A stretch of DNA of 64,000 nucleotides from Serinus canaria (GCF_022539315.1 NC_066326.1:10432601-10496600), one strand, 5' to 3'; shown: positions 25,416-38,440, numbered from the stretch's first letter. Program-made: numbers and translations. Notes: generated by a model from the sequence alone, not told the origin.

Positions 25416-25520
25416 GAATCAGGCATCAGTCAAACGCTTGAAAGCCAGATCCAGCAAATGCAGCAGATAATAGTATTGGAAACAGCCAGTGGGGGAGATG
25501 GGAAAGTAATTGGAGTGCAG
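25416..25520 (+). other. Weak candidate coding exon (105 nt, phase 0-0)
   Basis: The segment is open in one frame, preceded by GGTTACAG and followed by a near-perfect donor CAG|GTAAGAG. It encodes 35 residues with a Gln-rich, heptad-like part (LESQIQQMQQIIVLE) and then GGDGKVIGV. Both splice phases are 0, so it could be skipped without a frame change. The polypyrimidine tract is weak. I do not recognise the protein, and segments like this arise by chance in 64 kb, so this is a lead and not a gene call. Confidence 0.2.
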
Positions 25521-28500
25521 GTAAGAGCTGGGGTAAGCAGGATGGATCAGCATACTGCTGACACGTGGAAGGGGGAGGCACAGGGGGAGAGCTAATGAGA
25601 GGGGTAATTCTAATGATAGAAGTAGTTCAATGTGTCAGGCTTTTGTTTTTTGAAGGCTGAGAGAAGGATTTATTTGTGCAGAGGCAACTCAGTCCGTGGG
25701 ATTTATAGACCACTTCCAACACGAGTCCTCGCCAGCTTCTAGAGCTGGCTCAGCCCTGGGATTTTGCAGATGGATCCACAGAAAAAGCTGTGTGGCATCA
25801 GTGGGGAGCACTGTGGGGCTGGAGGGGCTGGAGCAGATGAAGTGAGGGTTTGCAGGGGGATCAAGGCAAAGGCCTTTGTGTCAGCCCAGGGCAGCTAGGA
25901 GCACCCTGGGGGGCTCATTACCATGAGCACAGCAACACTGGTCTCTGCATGAGCAGGGTCTGCATCACTAAACACAGTCATTTCAATCTCCACAAGCCCT
26001 AAAATCTGCTGATTTCATCCCAAATGTAAAAATCTAAAGAAGACAGGAGTGAAAATGAACAGAATAGAATTTGATTGTATGGACTATATATCCTAATTTA
26101 TTCCTGAGCCCTTGCTAGTAAAATACCCAGGCTCTGATTAGAGTGGTGAGCGAAGAGAATTACTCACTTCCTATGGGTAACATGACGAGCAAATTACCTG
26201 AATTTCTTGTAAATCTGTGATCCACTTTTGGGACACAGCACTCTGGAAATGGCAGAGAGGGGCTGTTGATCTCATACACTGTGGTATGTACTCCCTCATA
26301 CTGAGGGTGAGTTCGCCTTACATATATCCCCCTGCCCTGTCTGGGTTATTTCTGCATCTTTTTAGATTCACTTTCTCCGTCCCACTGGCCCAAGCACTTG
26401 GCTCTGTTTCATTTCCTGGCCCAGGAAGGGCTGTTTTCAGGAGCTGCTCCATTGTGTGCTGTGCTGCATTGGAGGTGGTGTGGAGAAAGGGGCAGTGTGG
26501 TTGGCAGGAGAAGAATTGAACACTTTGTAGAGACAGCACAAAATATTCCAAAGTAATTCGGATCCAACTTGAGCAAGTGATAAATGAGAGCAGCATGGCA
26601 GTGACAGGTCAATCAAATATTTATAGAACTCCATCCATTAGCGTTGCAGCAGCAGAAAGGAAGAAACCAAGTCTGGGTGCTCCAAGCCCTGCCAGGGGTA
26701 CACATGCTGATTGGCTTCCCCAAAATCTTGAGGTGTGTGTGGATCTTCTGACTTGTCCTGGAGGGGCCAGGATAGCTGAGGTGGTGGTTGAGCTGAAAAG
26801 ATGTTGGGATTATGCAGCACTGTGTATTGGAATAAATTTCTGTGGTGTCCTTGGGTGCATTAATGTATGTACATACTGGTGAGGAGATTCTTGTGCCAAA
26901 GTGATGGGAAAGCTGAGTGGTGTGTGAGGGATGAACATTGGTGTGTACACACTGGGAAAGGGCACGAGATTTTGCAATACTCTGGAAAAGCAGTTGCTAC
27001 AATCAGTGAAATGCCAGAAAAGGTTAAACCACAACAGACAAGAAACCTTAAGGAGAGAACAGAGTGGAATTGGAAAGCCTATTTTTAGGATCACATGACA
27101 TGATTTGATTAATATTTTAGGAGGCAGTTATCATATGCTAAGAAACAAGGATTACTACCAGCATCCCAACGTGCCTGCTTTCAGGGTTTTTACCAGGGAA
27201 TCCTATACACATTTCACCTATGACCAATTCCATAAGCCAGGGACGTGGAGGAGGGACACATGGATGCACTGGGAGGTGCAAAGGGCTGTGGAGAAGCTAT
27301 TCATTTGATTTCAGCACTTACTGGAAATGCCACAGTGCAGCCTGTGCTGAGGCAGGAGCACACTGCAGACACAGGCAGACAGAGAAGTGTTGAGCTGGGA
27401 CCATCTCCACAGTGCTCCCAGACACTCCAAAGCAATCAAAGAGCCGGCTGGGGAGGAGAAGGACTAGCCTGGTCTCCCAAGGGGTTAAATAAATGTTTGA
27501 CTTCCAGCACAGGAAGGATTGCACTGAAGTCTCCCTCGGACCTGCTGATGAGATCTGTGGGACCAGGAATCTGCCATCCTGGCCATATAAATGTGCATCC
27601 TTCATCCCTCCTCAGGGTTCACAGGGCCATTCTCATTTCTCTTGTCAGTTTGGGCTTCATTACTGGTGGTCTCCACCTAAGGGCTTCACCAGGTGCTGGG
27701 TCTGGCACTTCTGTGATCGCCCACCTGATGCCTTCCACCAAAAGCTGAAATCCTGTGAATATGGGAGGAATGTGGGAAGGGAAACAAGGTCTTTCTTCTT
27801 CATTCACTGTTCTCCTGACAAAGTTTCATTCATCTGGCCTGGGAGCAGTAGGGACACCATGTGTCAGAAGCAGCCAGTCAGCCAAGGGGGATGAGGCAGG
27901 GCCTGGCACTTGCCAACAGCCCATTTGCTGAAAATTGATGATCCAAAGTTGCATAGGGAATTTGTATGAATGGAAGAAAAGACAGCCAGTAATTGGGATC
28001 GGTGGGTGAAGTGTCAGCAAACAGAAGAAAGGGATACCTTGGTGACAGTGATAAATGCTAGCAACTTTGGGTCTCATCTGGAGGAGAGAATTGGAGCGGA
28101 GACTTTGTAAGAGAAGGAAGGAATAAAAAGACAGTGGTCTGATGGATGCTACCGAGGATCAGGGCTCAGAAAACAAAAATTCAGCAGTGTGTTTTCAGGG
28201 GGATGGTCAGAGGCAAGTCACAAGGGTCATTACCCAAGCCTGAGGGGGTCATAATTTTTTACAGTACGAGGAATAAGCCAGCATTGGGCCTGGTGGTGCA
28301 TGGAGTCAGCAGGCATCCACCCCTGGAGAATGGGGCACCCACGTGCTGGGTACCAGACATGGAGCTGCAAAGCCCTCAGGAGCAGCCTCTGTGCCCTCCT
28401 GGGTGAGCAGCACAGCTGGGAAGGGTCTGTGCCTCTGGGGGGGTGCAGAAACCCTGGGGTCACCTCTGGGCACCAGGGCTGGGGTTCCATGGCAGTCCTG

Positions 28501-31500
28501 CAAGCAGGGACTCTCAGCAGGCACAGGCACACTCAGGGCTGCTTTATTTCCCAGCCAGCCCAGCAGGTTTGTCTCAGGGAGGAATTTGCCTACAAACCAA
28601 GGATGTGCAATAACAAGTGGCCATTTCCAGAGCAATTTCTCTGACCCTCACCAGCATTTCAAAACACATCTCAAATGCAATTGGCACCTCTACACTGCCA
28701 ATTTTAGAAACATTTTGCTTTGGAGGAAGGGCTGGAGCACAGAGGTGATTATCCCTCCCCTCCTGGCAGCTTCAGGAGTCGTGCAACTTGCAGGGAGTGT
28801 CAGAGATGTACAGCATGTTAAAGATCTCCAGCAAACACTCTTTCCCAGAGCACTGGAACAAACCTCTGTCCTCCTTTAGACTGGGGAGGATCTTACAAGG
28901 GAAAAGATCCTGGCTGAGGTAGCTCAGACATGCATCCACCATGCCCTGAGACAGGAACACCAGCCACAGAGAGAGGGACTGACTCTGCTGTCAGCAGTGT
29001 GGGGGGAGCCAGTGGAGTCAGTGGGAGTTGATGTTTACTTCTGTTGTGCTGCCTCACATGGACACTGATAAATGTTATGAATTTTAAAAATTGAGATTCA
29101 CATTAGTTTCCTCTAACTCATTTTAGATTTTACGCTGAGCTTTATTAAGTGGCTTTTAAAAGCAGTTTAGCCTCTACAGCTCTTACCTCACCAGCCCTGC
29201 CTCCCAGCCTGGCTGGAACCAGGCATAAAATGAATTTGTGGAGGCTCAAAGAAGAGCAGGAGGGCAGCAGGGGTGAAGCAGCCAGTCCATTGTGTGGGAG
29301 AGCCTTGGCAGTGCAGGGAGATGAAAAATAATGGTGCAAGGAGGTGTCAGCAGCACCTTGAGGCCAGTTTGGACAAAGGTGGCAGATCCTTCAGAGGATT
29401 GTGTCCTGAGGCACCATGCAAAGCTGAAGATCCAGAGATATTTCTGGTCCCTTGGAGTACAGGTAGAGGAATATTCATGCAAGGGTTGAGTTTTCTCTGT
29501 CCTGCAGAACTATACAGATAGGCAGGTCTAGGCATTTGTGGGCAACAGATCTGAGCTGATCTTCTGCATATGAGTGCAAATCAGGATTGGTTCCAGTGCC
29601 TTGAACTCAGCATTCTCCTGATTTTTAAGGCCTGATCCAGCTTTCCCTGAAGTCAGTGAGATGATGCCAGCTAACTCTTCTTGGATCAGTCTCTAAATGC
29701 CTTGTTTTAATATCCACAGGCTGCAGTAAAACAATCCACATCTCCCTTGTTCCATCCTAAATTCTGCTTGCCACCTGCCATTTAATTTTTCATGACATTA
29801 TTACCATTTTTAATAATGCCACTGCATTTTCTTGACCAAAGAGCCTCTGGAGACCCTGTGTGAAACAAAAGCTTCCCCATCTCCTCCATGCCTTCAGGTG
29901 TATCTGTATCATAGCAAGCCTTTCCTAAGCATCTCTTCAAAGCCATTCACAGCTTTATCTCCTCTAATGTTAGATGCATATTTGACATCACTAAATCTGC
30001 AGTTACACAGTAAAGTGCTGGTGAGAGATATGCAAGTGGCAAATGTCTGTCCTGGTGGCTAAAAATCAGCAATCCTGCCTCAGCTCTCTCTGATTGACTG
30101 GAAACTGAGGCAGGGGAAAAGCAGGCCCAGCAGGGACAGAAGAGTAACACTGATTTATGGGAGGCAAACCTCTGAGATAGTGATTTACTCCCTTGGGATT
30201 TTTTTCTGAGAGATGACACCACACATCTGCAGGACTGGAACCAGGAGAGATAACAATCTGAGTTACTGTAAGCAACCAAAGGGGACCAAGTGCTCTGGAG
30301 TGGGATGTGCCTCCAGGGACACAACTCTTCTCCCTTATTGGCAATTCACTTTTTCACTATTGATTATAACAGGAAGGGAGAGATGGAAAACTCATGTAAT
30401 TCCCTGTCCTTGGGGTTGTGGCCTGGGGGAAGCTGATGCTGTCTAATTTAATAAGAATGTGATACAGCCTGGATCATCTGGGCTCTCCTCTCATCCGCTG
30501 GGAGTTGTGTGCAAATGAACACTACAGAAAGGAATTAAAAGTCCCCTGAAATTAAAAAAAAATAAAAAATAAACAAGCTAAATCCAGATGATATTTCTGC
30601 TTTCTTTTCAATGGTGACTGACTTTCCATCAATGTTCTCATGCTGCTTTGGAGGGAGATTGCCCAGCAGAAATGGGGGAGGATGAAGTTCTGCCTTTCCA
30701 TCAGGGCAGGCTGTTCTCTGGGGAAGGGGTACAGCAGGGAAGGGTGACAGCCATGGGGATGAGCAGGGCAGGCTGAGAGCAGGTTTGCAGCAGGCAGGTG
30801 CCTCCCCATGCTGGAGCCATGTGATGGCCAGCAAAGCACATTAAAACATCAAAACCTTCCCAACCCATTGTGTGCACGTGCTGCTCCTGCTGCAGTGTCA
30901 CACAGAAATGAGACAGTGCTGTGACATTCACTTGCTTCAAGCTAAACCAGGCCTGACATACACTCTTCACTAATTCAGCAAGGAGCAAAATTAGCCAGAG
31001 CTGGAGGGTGTCCCAGGAGCTGGGCTGGGTGCAGCTGTGCCCAGCACTCACCCTGATTTCCACCTTGCACTGCACAGCAGGTTTCCTCAGAGCCCTTGTC
31101 TCTCAGGGTAGGAGAAGTGGTTGACTGCAAGTGTGGGCTGACATGGCAGGCAGGTAGGAAATGGATATATTGCATCCCAAGATGATGCATCTTCCCATTC
31201 AAATCAGCTCTCCAGCACAGATAGCCTTCTGTCTGCAGAGAATACTATTTAGATGGCAGATTTTATTCAGATGGCATCTGAAAGTTATTTTTTATTGAAT
31301 TTAATTTTAATGAATCATGTTGCCAAGGGTGGGCTGAAGTGGCCTCTGTTTTTGATGTTTTCTCCCTGGAGTGGATGTCCTTAAACTCCTTCCATAATGA
31401 TATGGTTGTACTTTGCAAAAAGGCAGTCTGGATTTATTATTCTGCCTCTTGCCTTGTTCCTTCTGATCCTAGAGAGAACATTGCAGTGACTGTTGATTAG

Positions 31501-31831
31501 AAAATCAGTTAAGTGAACTGTATGCTGTATTCTCTTTCTATAGCACTTCTTATTAGGGAAAAAAGATAATGCAGTTCCCTCTCTCCCCTCCACTCACCCT
31601 GGATTCCATCCAGAGCTCATGTAAGGACCCTTGCAATGGACTGCTGCAGCCTCCTTGCAGAAGGACTCATCCTGTCTAGAAGCCCTCAGGATAACTCTCA
31701 AATTCTGGTGCAGAGTGCAGCAGGTGGTATCCCATGTGTGGATGAGGAAGGTGCTGAGATCCCAGTGCACAGGTGCTAAAGCAAGGAGCCTGTCGGGGTC
31801 GCCTCTGCACTGCACAAGCAGCAGCTCTCAC

Positions 31832-31944
31832 CTGCCTCACGTCTGAGCTCTGCCTCCGCAGCATCAGGATTTCAGAGACTGGAAACACAGCACTGCCCTT
31901 TCCCTCGGGGTCCAAAGGATCAAACTCCTCCAGCTCCACGTGCT
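31832..31944 (-). other. Weak candidate coding exon (113 nt)
   Basis: On the minus strand an acceptor (CCACCAAACAG) is followed by an open frame encoding HVELEEFDPLDPEGKG and then PVSEILMLRRQSSDVRQ. It closes with the donor CAG|GTGAGAG. The GC content and CpGs are higher than in the flanks, as in many exons. The acidic EEFDPLDPE stretch is protein-like but not recognised. No second exon that would join it in frame was identified. Confidence 0.2.
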
Positions 31945-34554
31945 CTGTTTGGTGGGTCCCAAGGCAGAGAGGTGCTGCAGCAGTGAGCTCCCCGCCCCCC
32001 CACCACAGATAGCTCACATAGCAAACAGGAAACAAGAAAGAAACCCAAAGAAAAGATACTTTCCACCAGCTGCAGCCTGGCAACAGGAGGCTGCCCACTC
32101 CAGGTGGTCTGTGCATGGTATTTGGAGTTCAGAAACATGGGAGGATTGTAAATGGGGGCACGTACCAGGTAGCTGACCTCTTTAGCAAAGTATGAACAAG
32201 ACATCTTGCAGCCTGCTTAAAAACATTGTCAAAATTAAACTGAATTTGCAGCAGGTAAAAAAGCCAGGAATAGCCTTGTAAAAGTTTATTGCTATACAGT
32301 TAATAGTGGATTTTGCTTGTCCAGATGGACTGGCTAAAAGAAGGAATTTTCCCAAATTCAGTCAATTTATTGAATAGGGGCCATTTTGAAAAAATATTTG
32401 AAAAAGGAGTAGAGGAGCCTGTTGTGAGAATAAACTCCCAGACAACTGAAAGGACAGCCCCAAGGAAGGCCAGCCTGATGAGAATGGAGAGCTATTAAAT
32501 GAAGCTACTCTTTGTACTCCAAATCCAAATATATCTCATGCAAGAGCAGAGCTTTCTAAAACAAATCCCTATGATAGATGAAGGATTTAGGCACAGCCAG
32601 GTTGTCTGTTTAATGAATTCCCTGCATTTACCCCACCGAGGGAGGAAAACCCAAACACTGCTGTTCAGAACCTTTTTCATGTGGATTAGAGCAGCCACAA
32701 ATGACAGAAGACTAATTTTGCCTTGTTTCCCTGCTTCACAGCTCATCTGTCCTACTTTTTACTTTTAAAAGAATGAGTAATTTAAAAAAAAGCCCTTCCA
32801 ATATTTATGGATGCTCTGGTTCTTTTACACTCACTAACTGTATGTGAGCCAAGAGCCTAATTATGTATTTTAGGTGAATATGGAACTCTTTGAATGTGTC
32901 AGGAAAGCCTTGACTTGGAGGGAAGAATGATGGCTCAAAATGAAGTTATATGCCTTTTCCTGGACTGGGCCATGTCCTGTTCTGAAGGGACATTTTTGTC
33001 AGGAGTTCTACCCCTTTTCTGGTTGACTCCTGCATTAAGCCAGGCCTGTTGACAGGAGCTTTAGGAGCTGCTGGGAAAAGAAGGCTCAGTGGATTATCTG
33101 ATACACCACAGAAAAGAAGAAAGGTAGAGATCATCCAAGAGGATGCCATTTTGACTGCATGGGGTGTCAGCCACCTTTCAGAGGGTAATAAGCTGAAATC
33201 CCAATTTTCAGTCATTCTTTCTTTGATTTTATTTTGAAAGTGGATATTGAAGCCCTGCACATGGAGAATTTCACAGCTGACCTCTGCTCACGAGAAATAC
33301 CCAGCCTGATGGTAACCCCAAGCAGTTTGCAAGGAACAAGAGCCATAGGTAATTTTTTGGGCTTTATTTAATGAACTGATCCAGCTGGCAGTTGAAAGAG
33401 AAGGCCTTTCATCTTAAAGTGAAATTGAAGCCCTCATGGCTGTGTCTCTGGAAGCAGCCACAAGATGATGCTGGGTGCCTGTACCCAGCCCTGCTCCCTG
33501 AGCTGCCTGTCTGGCCAGGCTGTGCAAAAGACACTCCAAAGAGACTCATGTGGCCTGAGAACTGCAGCAAATGTAGAAGAATTCCCAAAGGGAAGTGTGT
33601 CCATGAGCACTCAGTATTGTGCAGCCCAGACTTCCACAGCATTGTCTGTCACAAAGAAATGCCCTCCAGCTCATCACCCTGCAGCTGTGGGAGGCAGGAC
33701 AGACTCCCACCCAGACGTCCCATCCCAAGAGCTCCAGGAAGGAATGATGGTCCTGCTGCTTGCTGACTATCAGATTCCTGCCCTCCAGGGACCACACTTT
33801 GTGCAGTGACCTCTTGGAAGGAGATAAACTCTCCAGAAAGGTAAGGTTTCCCTTAACTTCTCTGTTTTGAAAGCTGTCTCTGGACCCCTGTGAGAGATCC
33901 CTTTGGCTTAACTGCCTTTAAATGCCTACTTTTGGCATCTGAGTCTCACCCCAAGAATCAACCATGAAAAAATGAATAAATGAATCTCCCCTTAGGATTC
34001 ACAGAGGCAAAATGCATTGGGGAACCTACTGGGCTAAGTCCAAATCCAGCTCAGATTTGCCTTAGGAGTAAATCTAAGCTGTCTGTCTTCATCCTTGACC
34101 TTGTTACCTTTCCCTTGGCACTTTAAAATCCCTTTTTCCAGACTAAATAGCACAAGAGGTGCTGGGAATAGGTGTTAGCAACCATCCAAGTGAAGAGTTA
34201 CTTTAAATCCAGGCTGAGTTTTTGACTTCTCCTCCTGTTCTCCTGAGCCACCATCTATGGAGGTTTTTCATCTCTGATAAAGCAGATTAGCTGCTGGAAA
34301 TGTCAGAGAGAGGCTACAGCTGGCTGCACAGTGGGGAAATATTTCTCTGCTGCCCCTGGAAGCCACTGAACACTGGACCCCAGGAGAGATGCTCCACAGT
34401 CTGTTGCAAAAAGTGGCTTGGCCTGTGATGCTGTAATGCACAAACACCCCCATGTGCTCTGCTCACCAGGAGCAGCCAGTCAAACCTGCAGACAGCTCAG
34501 TGCAGGGGAGGCGGGGCAGGATCTTTCCTTTTCCTACTTCCATTTCTTCTTTCT

Positions 34555-34760
34555 TTAATTTTGGTAATGGATCAGAGTCAAATGAACAACATCTGGCAAT
34601 TAGCACATCCCTTGCCTGGCTCGGATCTGCCACCAAGTTCTGAGTGTTTGCCTTTATTTTTAAATGGGTGGCTGTCAGAGAGAATTAAATGGTGCCTAAA
34701 GAAGCATGCAGACGTTATAATTAAAGGCACGCCAACCTTGACAGGTAGCTGTGAGTGGAA
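34555..34760. promoter_or_regulatory. Enhancer-like block with TALE, forkhead and homeodomain words
   Basis: Complex, non-repetitive sequence holds CAATTAG, a TGTTTGC forkhead-type word, CTGTCAG and TTGACAGG (TGACAG, MEIS/TGIF type), and CGTTATAATTAAAGG. CpG sites survive (GACGTTA, CACGCC, CTCGGA) in an otherwise CpG-poor neighbourhood. These traits fit a developmental conserved element, but conservation was not tested. Confidence 0.35.
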
Positions 34761-35708
34761 ATTTCAACTTTTCATGGAAAAGGGGCTGTTGGCATGCGCA
34801 TGTGCTCTTAAACTCCATGTGTTTCCCCCAGCTGATCTATCCCCAGGTGCTTTTTATATACCCATTCTTGCAATTAATTGTCTCTTTGTCTGCTCCATTT
34901 CAACAGCCATCCAGCCCAGAGAAGAAACGTTCTTTAAATCCAGGAGTAAAACTGGAATCCATTAGCTGTGATTGCATGTGCTGCTGTGGGACTTTGCTGT
35001 TAACAAGGATAGAAATGATATAATGGAAAACAGAACAGGGAGCATAAACCTGCTGCTGAGCAGAGCATCCTGAAACTGTGTAATCCACATCCCTTCTAGC
35101 TGGGAATGAATGCCTGGTGCCCTGGGCACTTTCCTGCCAGGCCATGTTATTATAATCATGGTCTTCCCTCAGCTCGTTCTGCTCCTTCTAATTAAAACAG
35201 GGTCAAATCTTCCTCCTTACAGTATTGACCCACCTGAATCACAAGAGCAGCTGACTCTTCTAGGGAATAATGGGAGCGTGGAAACTGGGTTCATCTGCTC
35301 CCTGCTCAGCTTTGACCCCAGTGCTGCATGGAGGATGAACATCATGTTAATAGGATCTAGCCTGGCCTCACACCCTTCTTCCAAGGATTTCAGGCCTCTG
35401 AGGCTGCCTGTCCAGCATTTTTCCTGTCATTGGTGTAGGGCTGTAATTGAAGGTCACATGTGGTATCAGGCTGTGTTCCACTCTCGGTCTTAGGGCTGGT
35501 GCTGGTCCTGCAGAGGTGGGCAGAGCTGTGTTGCTGATGGGAAGGGTTGTCCTGACATGGGGTCTCTGTGCTATCACACAACAGCAAGTTTGGATATCAC
35601 ACCAGACAGCCCAGGATGGAGAATGCAGCCTCCCCACATCTTGCTTTTTAAATCTGCCTCTGTCACAACTTTTGGTCTCTTGGTGATTTTACCTGCTGTC
35701 TGCAGGTA

Positions 35709-35778
35709 CTTTAATAACATTAATATGATAATAAATAATATTTATTATAATTATTAACATTAATTATGCATTAATAAC
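35709..35778. repeat. AT-rich low-complexity tract
   Basis: About 70 bp built from TTAATAACAT, AATAATATTTATTATAATTA and ATTAATTATGCATTAATAAC. It is rich in TAAT/ATTA words and symmetric short palindromes. It could be low-complexity sequence or a homeodomain-site cluster, and sequence alone cannot separate the two. Confidence 0.7.
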
Positions 35779-36454
35779 AGCCACCAGATTTAACAGCCAT
35801 ACAATCCTATCTGGGGTGGTTTCAATAAGGTGATGCTGAAAATCTGGTTCTTAAGTTAGTTTTCAAGCAAAATTTTAAACAAACTCCCTCCAATGATCCT
35901 TGCATTGCCTTCATAGGACTTGCTTGGCTTTCTCCACTCCCTATAACCTTATTAACCTTAAACACCTATCCCATAGTGTTTAACAACTACCTCATGCTTC
36001 CAGCTGCCCATCCACCCTGGAAAACTAAGGTGAATTTTGTGCAACTTCAGGTAATGTCCTAAGAAGGAAGCCAACAGAAGGATTTAGGAGAGAAGGAAGG
36101 AGCAATAAAGGCATGGTAAAGCCAGGCTAATCAGTGGGACTGTGTTATGGAATAAACTCTCTTCTCATCTTCTTGCTCCAAAACTGCTGTAGTTGGAAAA
36201 TGACTGAAGGAAATTGAATTCAAGGTGAGAAACACCAGAGGGATGTAACTTCTCTCTCTCTGTCCTGCACCTTGTAGCTTATTCCTACCCTGTTCCCTGC
36301 ATCTCTCACTCAAGCTCTGATATCCATCTCCTTCTTTTCACCCCTCCTTCCCCTGCTCTCGTCCCCAATCCCTCTCCCTGCCTCTGATGGATGGAACCAT
36401 TAGTGGAATCACTGTAAATAATGTGTAAAGTTGGAAGTTACAACAAGGTATCTC

Positions 36455-36740
36455 ATTAAAGCCGCTTCACTCATCTTACTTCCCAATTAATGTTTAAGGC
36501 TTCGCTGGAATGCGGTGACAATATGTCACAGCATATCATTGTGGCAGGCGACAGGAAGTTAATAACCCACTGGCCCTTAAAGAAGCCTTTAATGTCAGCT
36601 GCAGAGGAGTAAATAACATTGGTTTCTTCCCCCCCAGATATCCCCCCTTCTTTTTCCTCTGTTAATTTGCTGCAGGAATGAAAGAGTTTGTGCTGAAATA
36701 ACATCATTATCTCATAAAGCCATCTTCCCGCAGAGGCAGA
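36455..36740. promoter_or_regulatory. Enhancer-like block around a TGACA palindrome
   Basis: The block has several CpGs (GCCGC, TTCGC, ATGCGG, AGGCGAC) retained among AT-rich words. It also has the 36515-36529 inverted repeat, a CCCAATTAATG homeodomain word and many short TAA/TTAA words. A 112-codon minus-strand frame covers it but has no recognisable protein content. It is the segment in this part of the window that most resembles a deeply conserved non-coding element. Confidence 0.35.
36515..36529. promoter_or_regulatory. GTGACA-ATA-TGTCAC inverted repeat
   Basis: Two perfect GTGACA half sites face each other across ATA. TGACA is the core of MEIS/PREP/TGIF-type TALE homeodomain sites. It lies inside an enhancer-like block (36455-36740) that also contains a CAATTAATG homeodomain word and a GGAATG TEAD-like word. 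Function is inference. Confidence 0.4.
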
Positions 36741-38374
36741 GCACAAAAGGTGCTGCCCAAGGGACTCTGGGATTTTCAGCAGCTTGACAAAGTTGCTCCA
36801 ACTTCCCACCCTGAAAATTCAAGAACTTATGGAGTATTTGCCTTCACCATCCTTTCTGCCTCCATTCGAGGCCTCTTTCCTTCTTTAATAATAGAAATTC
36901 CCTCACCCACCTTTTCTCAGTATTAATTTTTATCCCCTTCCCACACCTCGAGCCCCTAAACACAACTTCACAACATCCGTGTAATCAAAAGTTTCTTTTC
37001 ATGTGTAACAGCTTTATCTGCTATTATTGAAACTTCTTTTGATGTGGCTGCTTTCTGGGGGACGAGTCATCTTTGCCTTTCATTCCCCCAAGGCCTGTTG
37101 ACTTTGAGTGCAATCGCTGCTCTTCACCCTCCTGTTGCTGCATGATGGGGCTTAAGCCCTCCTGGACATTGACCATCACAGGCTCCAGACCAGGACTGGT
37201 CCCAAGAGACCCCACTGGAGTCAAGAAAACTGCTCTAGTTCATCCCACAGCTGCCAAAACAGGAGCTGAGCTCCTGACTCCAGAAGAGGTGCTGTGGAAG
37301 CAGTGTCACTATTCTGTTCCCCTCTGGGGATGTAAAGATCCATTAATCACATTGTGATAGAACATAAATGATCCATTATTGGAAACCCATTTTGTAGATA
37401 TAGTTTTCCCAGGAGGAAAAAAAAAAGAACAAAACCCATATACATGTAGCATTTATTTTTTAAAAATTACAGGAAAAGTGTCTAGGGCTTGGGGAATGAA
37501 TCCCACAAACTCTCTGCTCAGCTCAGCCACAGACCCAATATATCACAGTACACAAATCATGCATGGATTTCTCATGGCCTCTATTTCCTTCAATACAGTG
37601 TGTCTAAAAATGTTTGCTCTCCACATCTGGGTTATTGCCTCAGTGTTTGGAAAGGTCTTTCAAATTTCAGGCTAAACAGTCAAATGTTGTGGCTATATAA
37701 ATACTTATTTTACTTATTGTGCCAGGGATATTTTAAATATGGTCTTAGTCTTCTGTTTCAATAATAGGAAAATGCAGGGTGAATATCAAGAGCAGACTCT
37801 TAGCAATGAGATTAACTGTTACTGCAAAAAGGTCCCAAATGAAAAGTGCATGTTGGTTCTTCCAGAGCATTTAAAATTTCACTAATTCCAAATTTTTGGA
37901 AGGCATTGTTCTTTTCCAAGAGAGCAGGGATAGCCAGCCAAGCTGTGCTGCATCTTCATGTCAGCCTGAATGGGCTATAGAACGTGCTGTGCAGCTCAGA
38001 TGATGGAGAGAGCTCTGGAGATTGTCACCAGGAAAAGAGGACCATGAACCCCAAGGCAGTGCAGGCAGTAGCAGAGTAATGGTGGAGCTGAGTCTTCAAG
38101 AAGCCAAAGTCTGGTCTGTGCAGTCCTGGAGACAGACTTCAGCACTTCTGGGAAGCCACAAACTGGGAGCAGATGGAATTCAGCATCCCAATGGGAGACC
38201 TCAGAAGGGGTGAACTTAGGTCTCTGCCTTGTGGGAGGGGCAGGGAGGTCTGCCCCAGCCCAAGGGTGTAGCACAGCATCTCAAGCCCTGCCCAGATCTA
38301 GACCTTTGTCCCTCCACCTCGTGTGTGACCCCTCCAACCACCTGGCTCTGCACCTGGTCCTGCTGGAAGTTTAA

Positions 38375-38440
38375 CAAACTGAAAGTTCCCACAGTGCTTT
38401 GAGATCCTCAGCAAAAGGCACTGCAGAAATGCAAATGTGC
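38375..38440 (+). repeat. Ancient amniote repeat relic (CAGTGCTTTGAGATCCTC type)
   Basis: The stretch reads AACAAACTGAAAG, then CAGTGCTTTGAGATCCTCAG, then AAAAGGCACTGCAGAAATGC. It matches the tail block of an old amniote interspersed repeat (AAAGTGCTTTGAGATCCTTGG..GAAAGGCGCTATAGAAATGC) that is common in turtle and crocodile genomes. I recall the block as part of an old retroposon tail but cannot name the family with certainty. Sequence further upstream is too diverged to assign. Confidence 0.55.

Larger units (their letters stand above)
22591..34554. other. No confident gene in about 12 kb
   Basis: The longest stretch without repeats or element-like blocks. Frames of 178 codons (28343-28879, plus), 167 codons (27245-27748, plus) and 146 codons (31676-32116, minus) have no recognisable domain. 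Apart from the two weak candidate exons, I see nothing that stands out. Confidence 0.55.

Noticed and set aside
32313..32498. 61-codon plus-strand frame with protein-like composition
   Set aside because: It is short, matches no recognised family and has no clear downstream splice or poly-A context. It shows that eye-judged protein-likeness is unreliable here.
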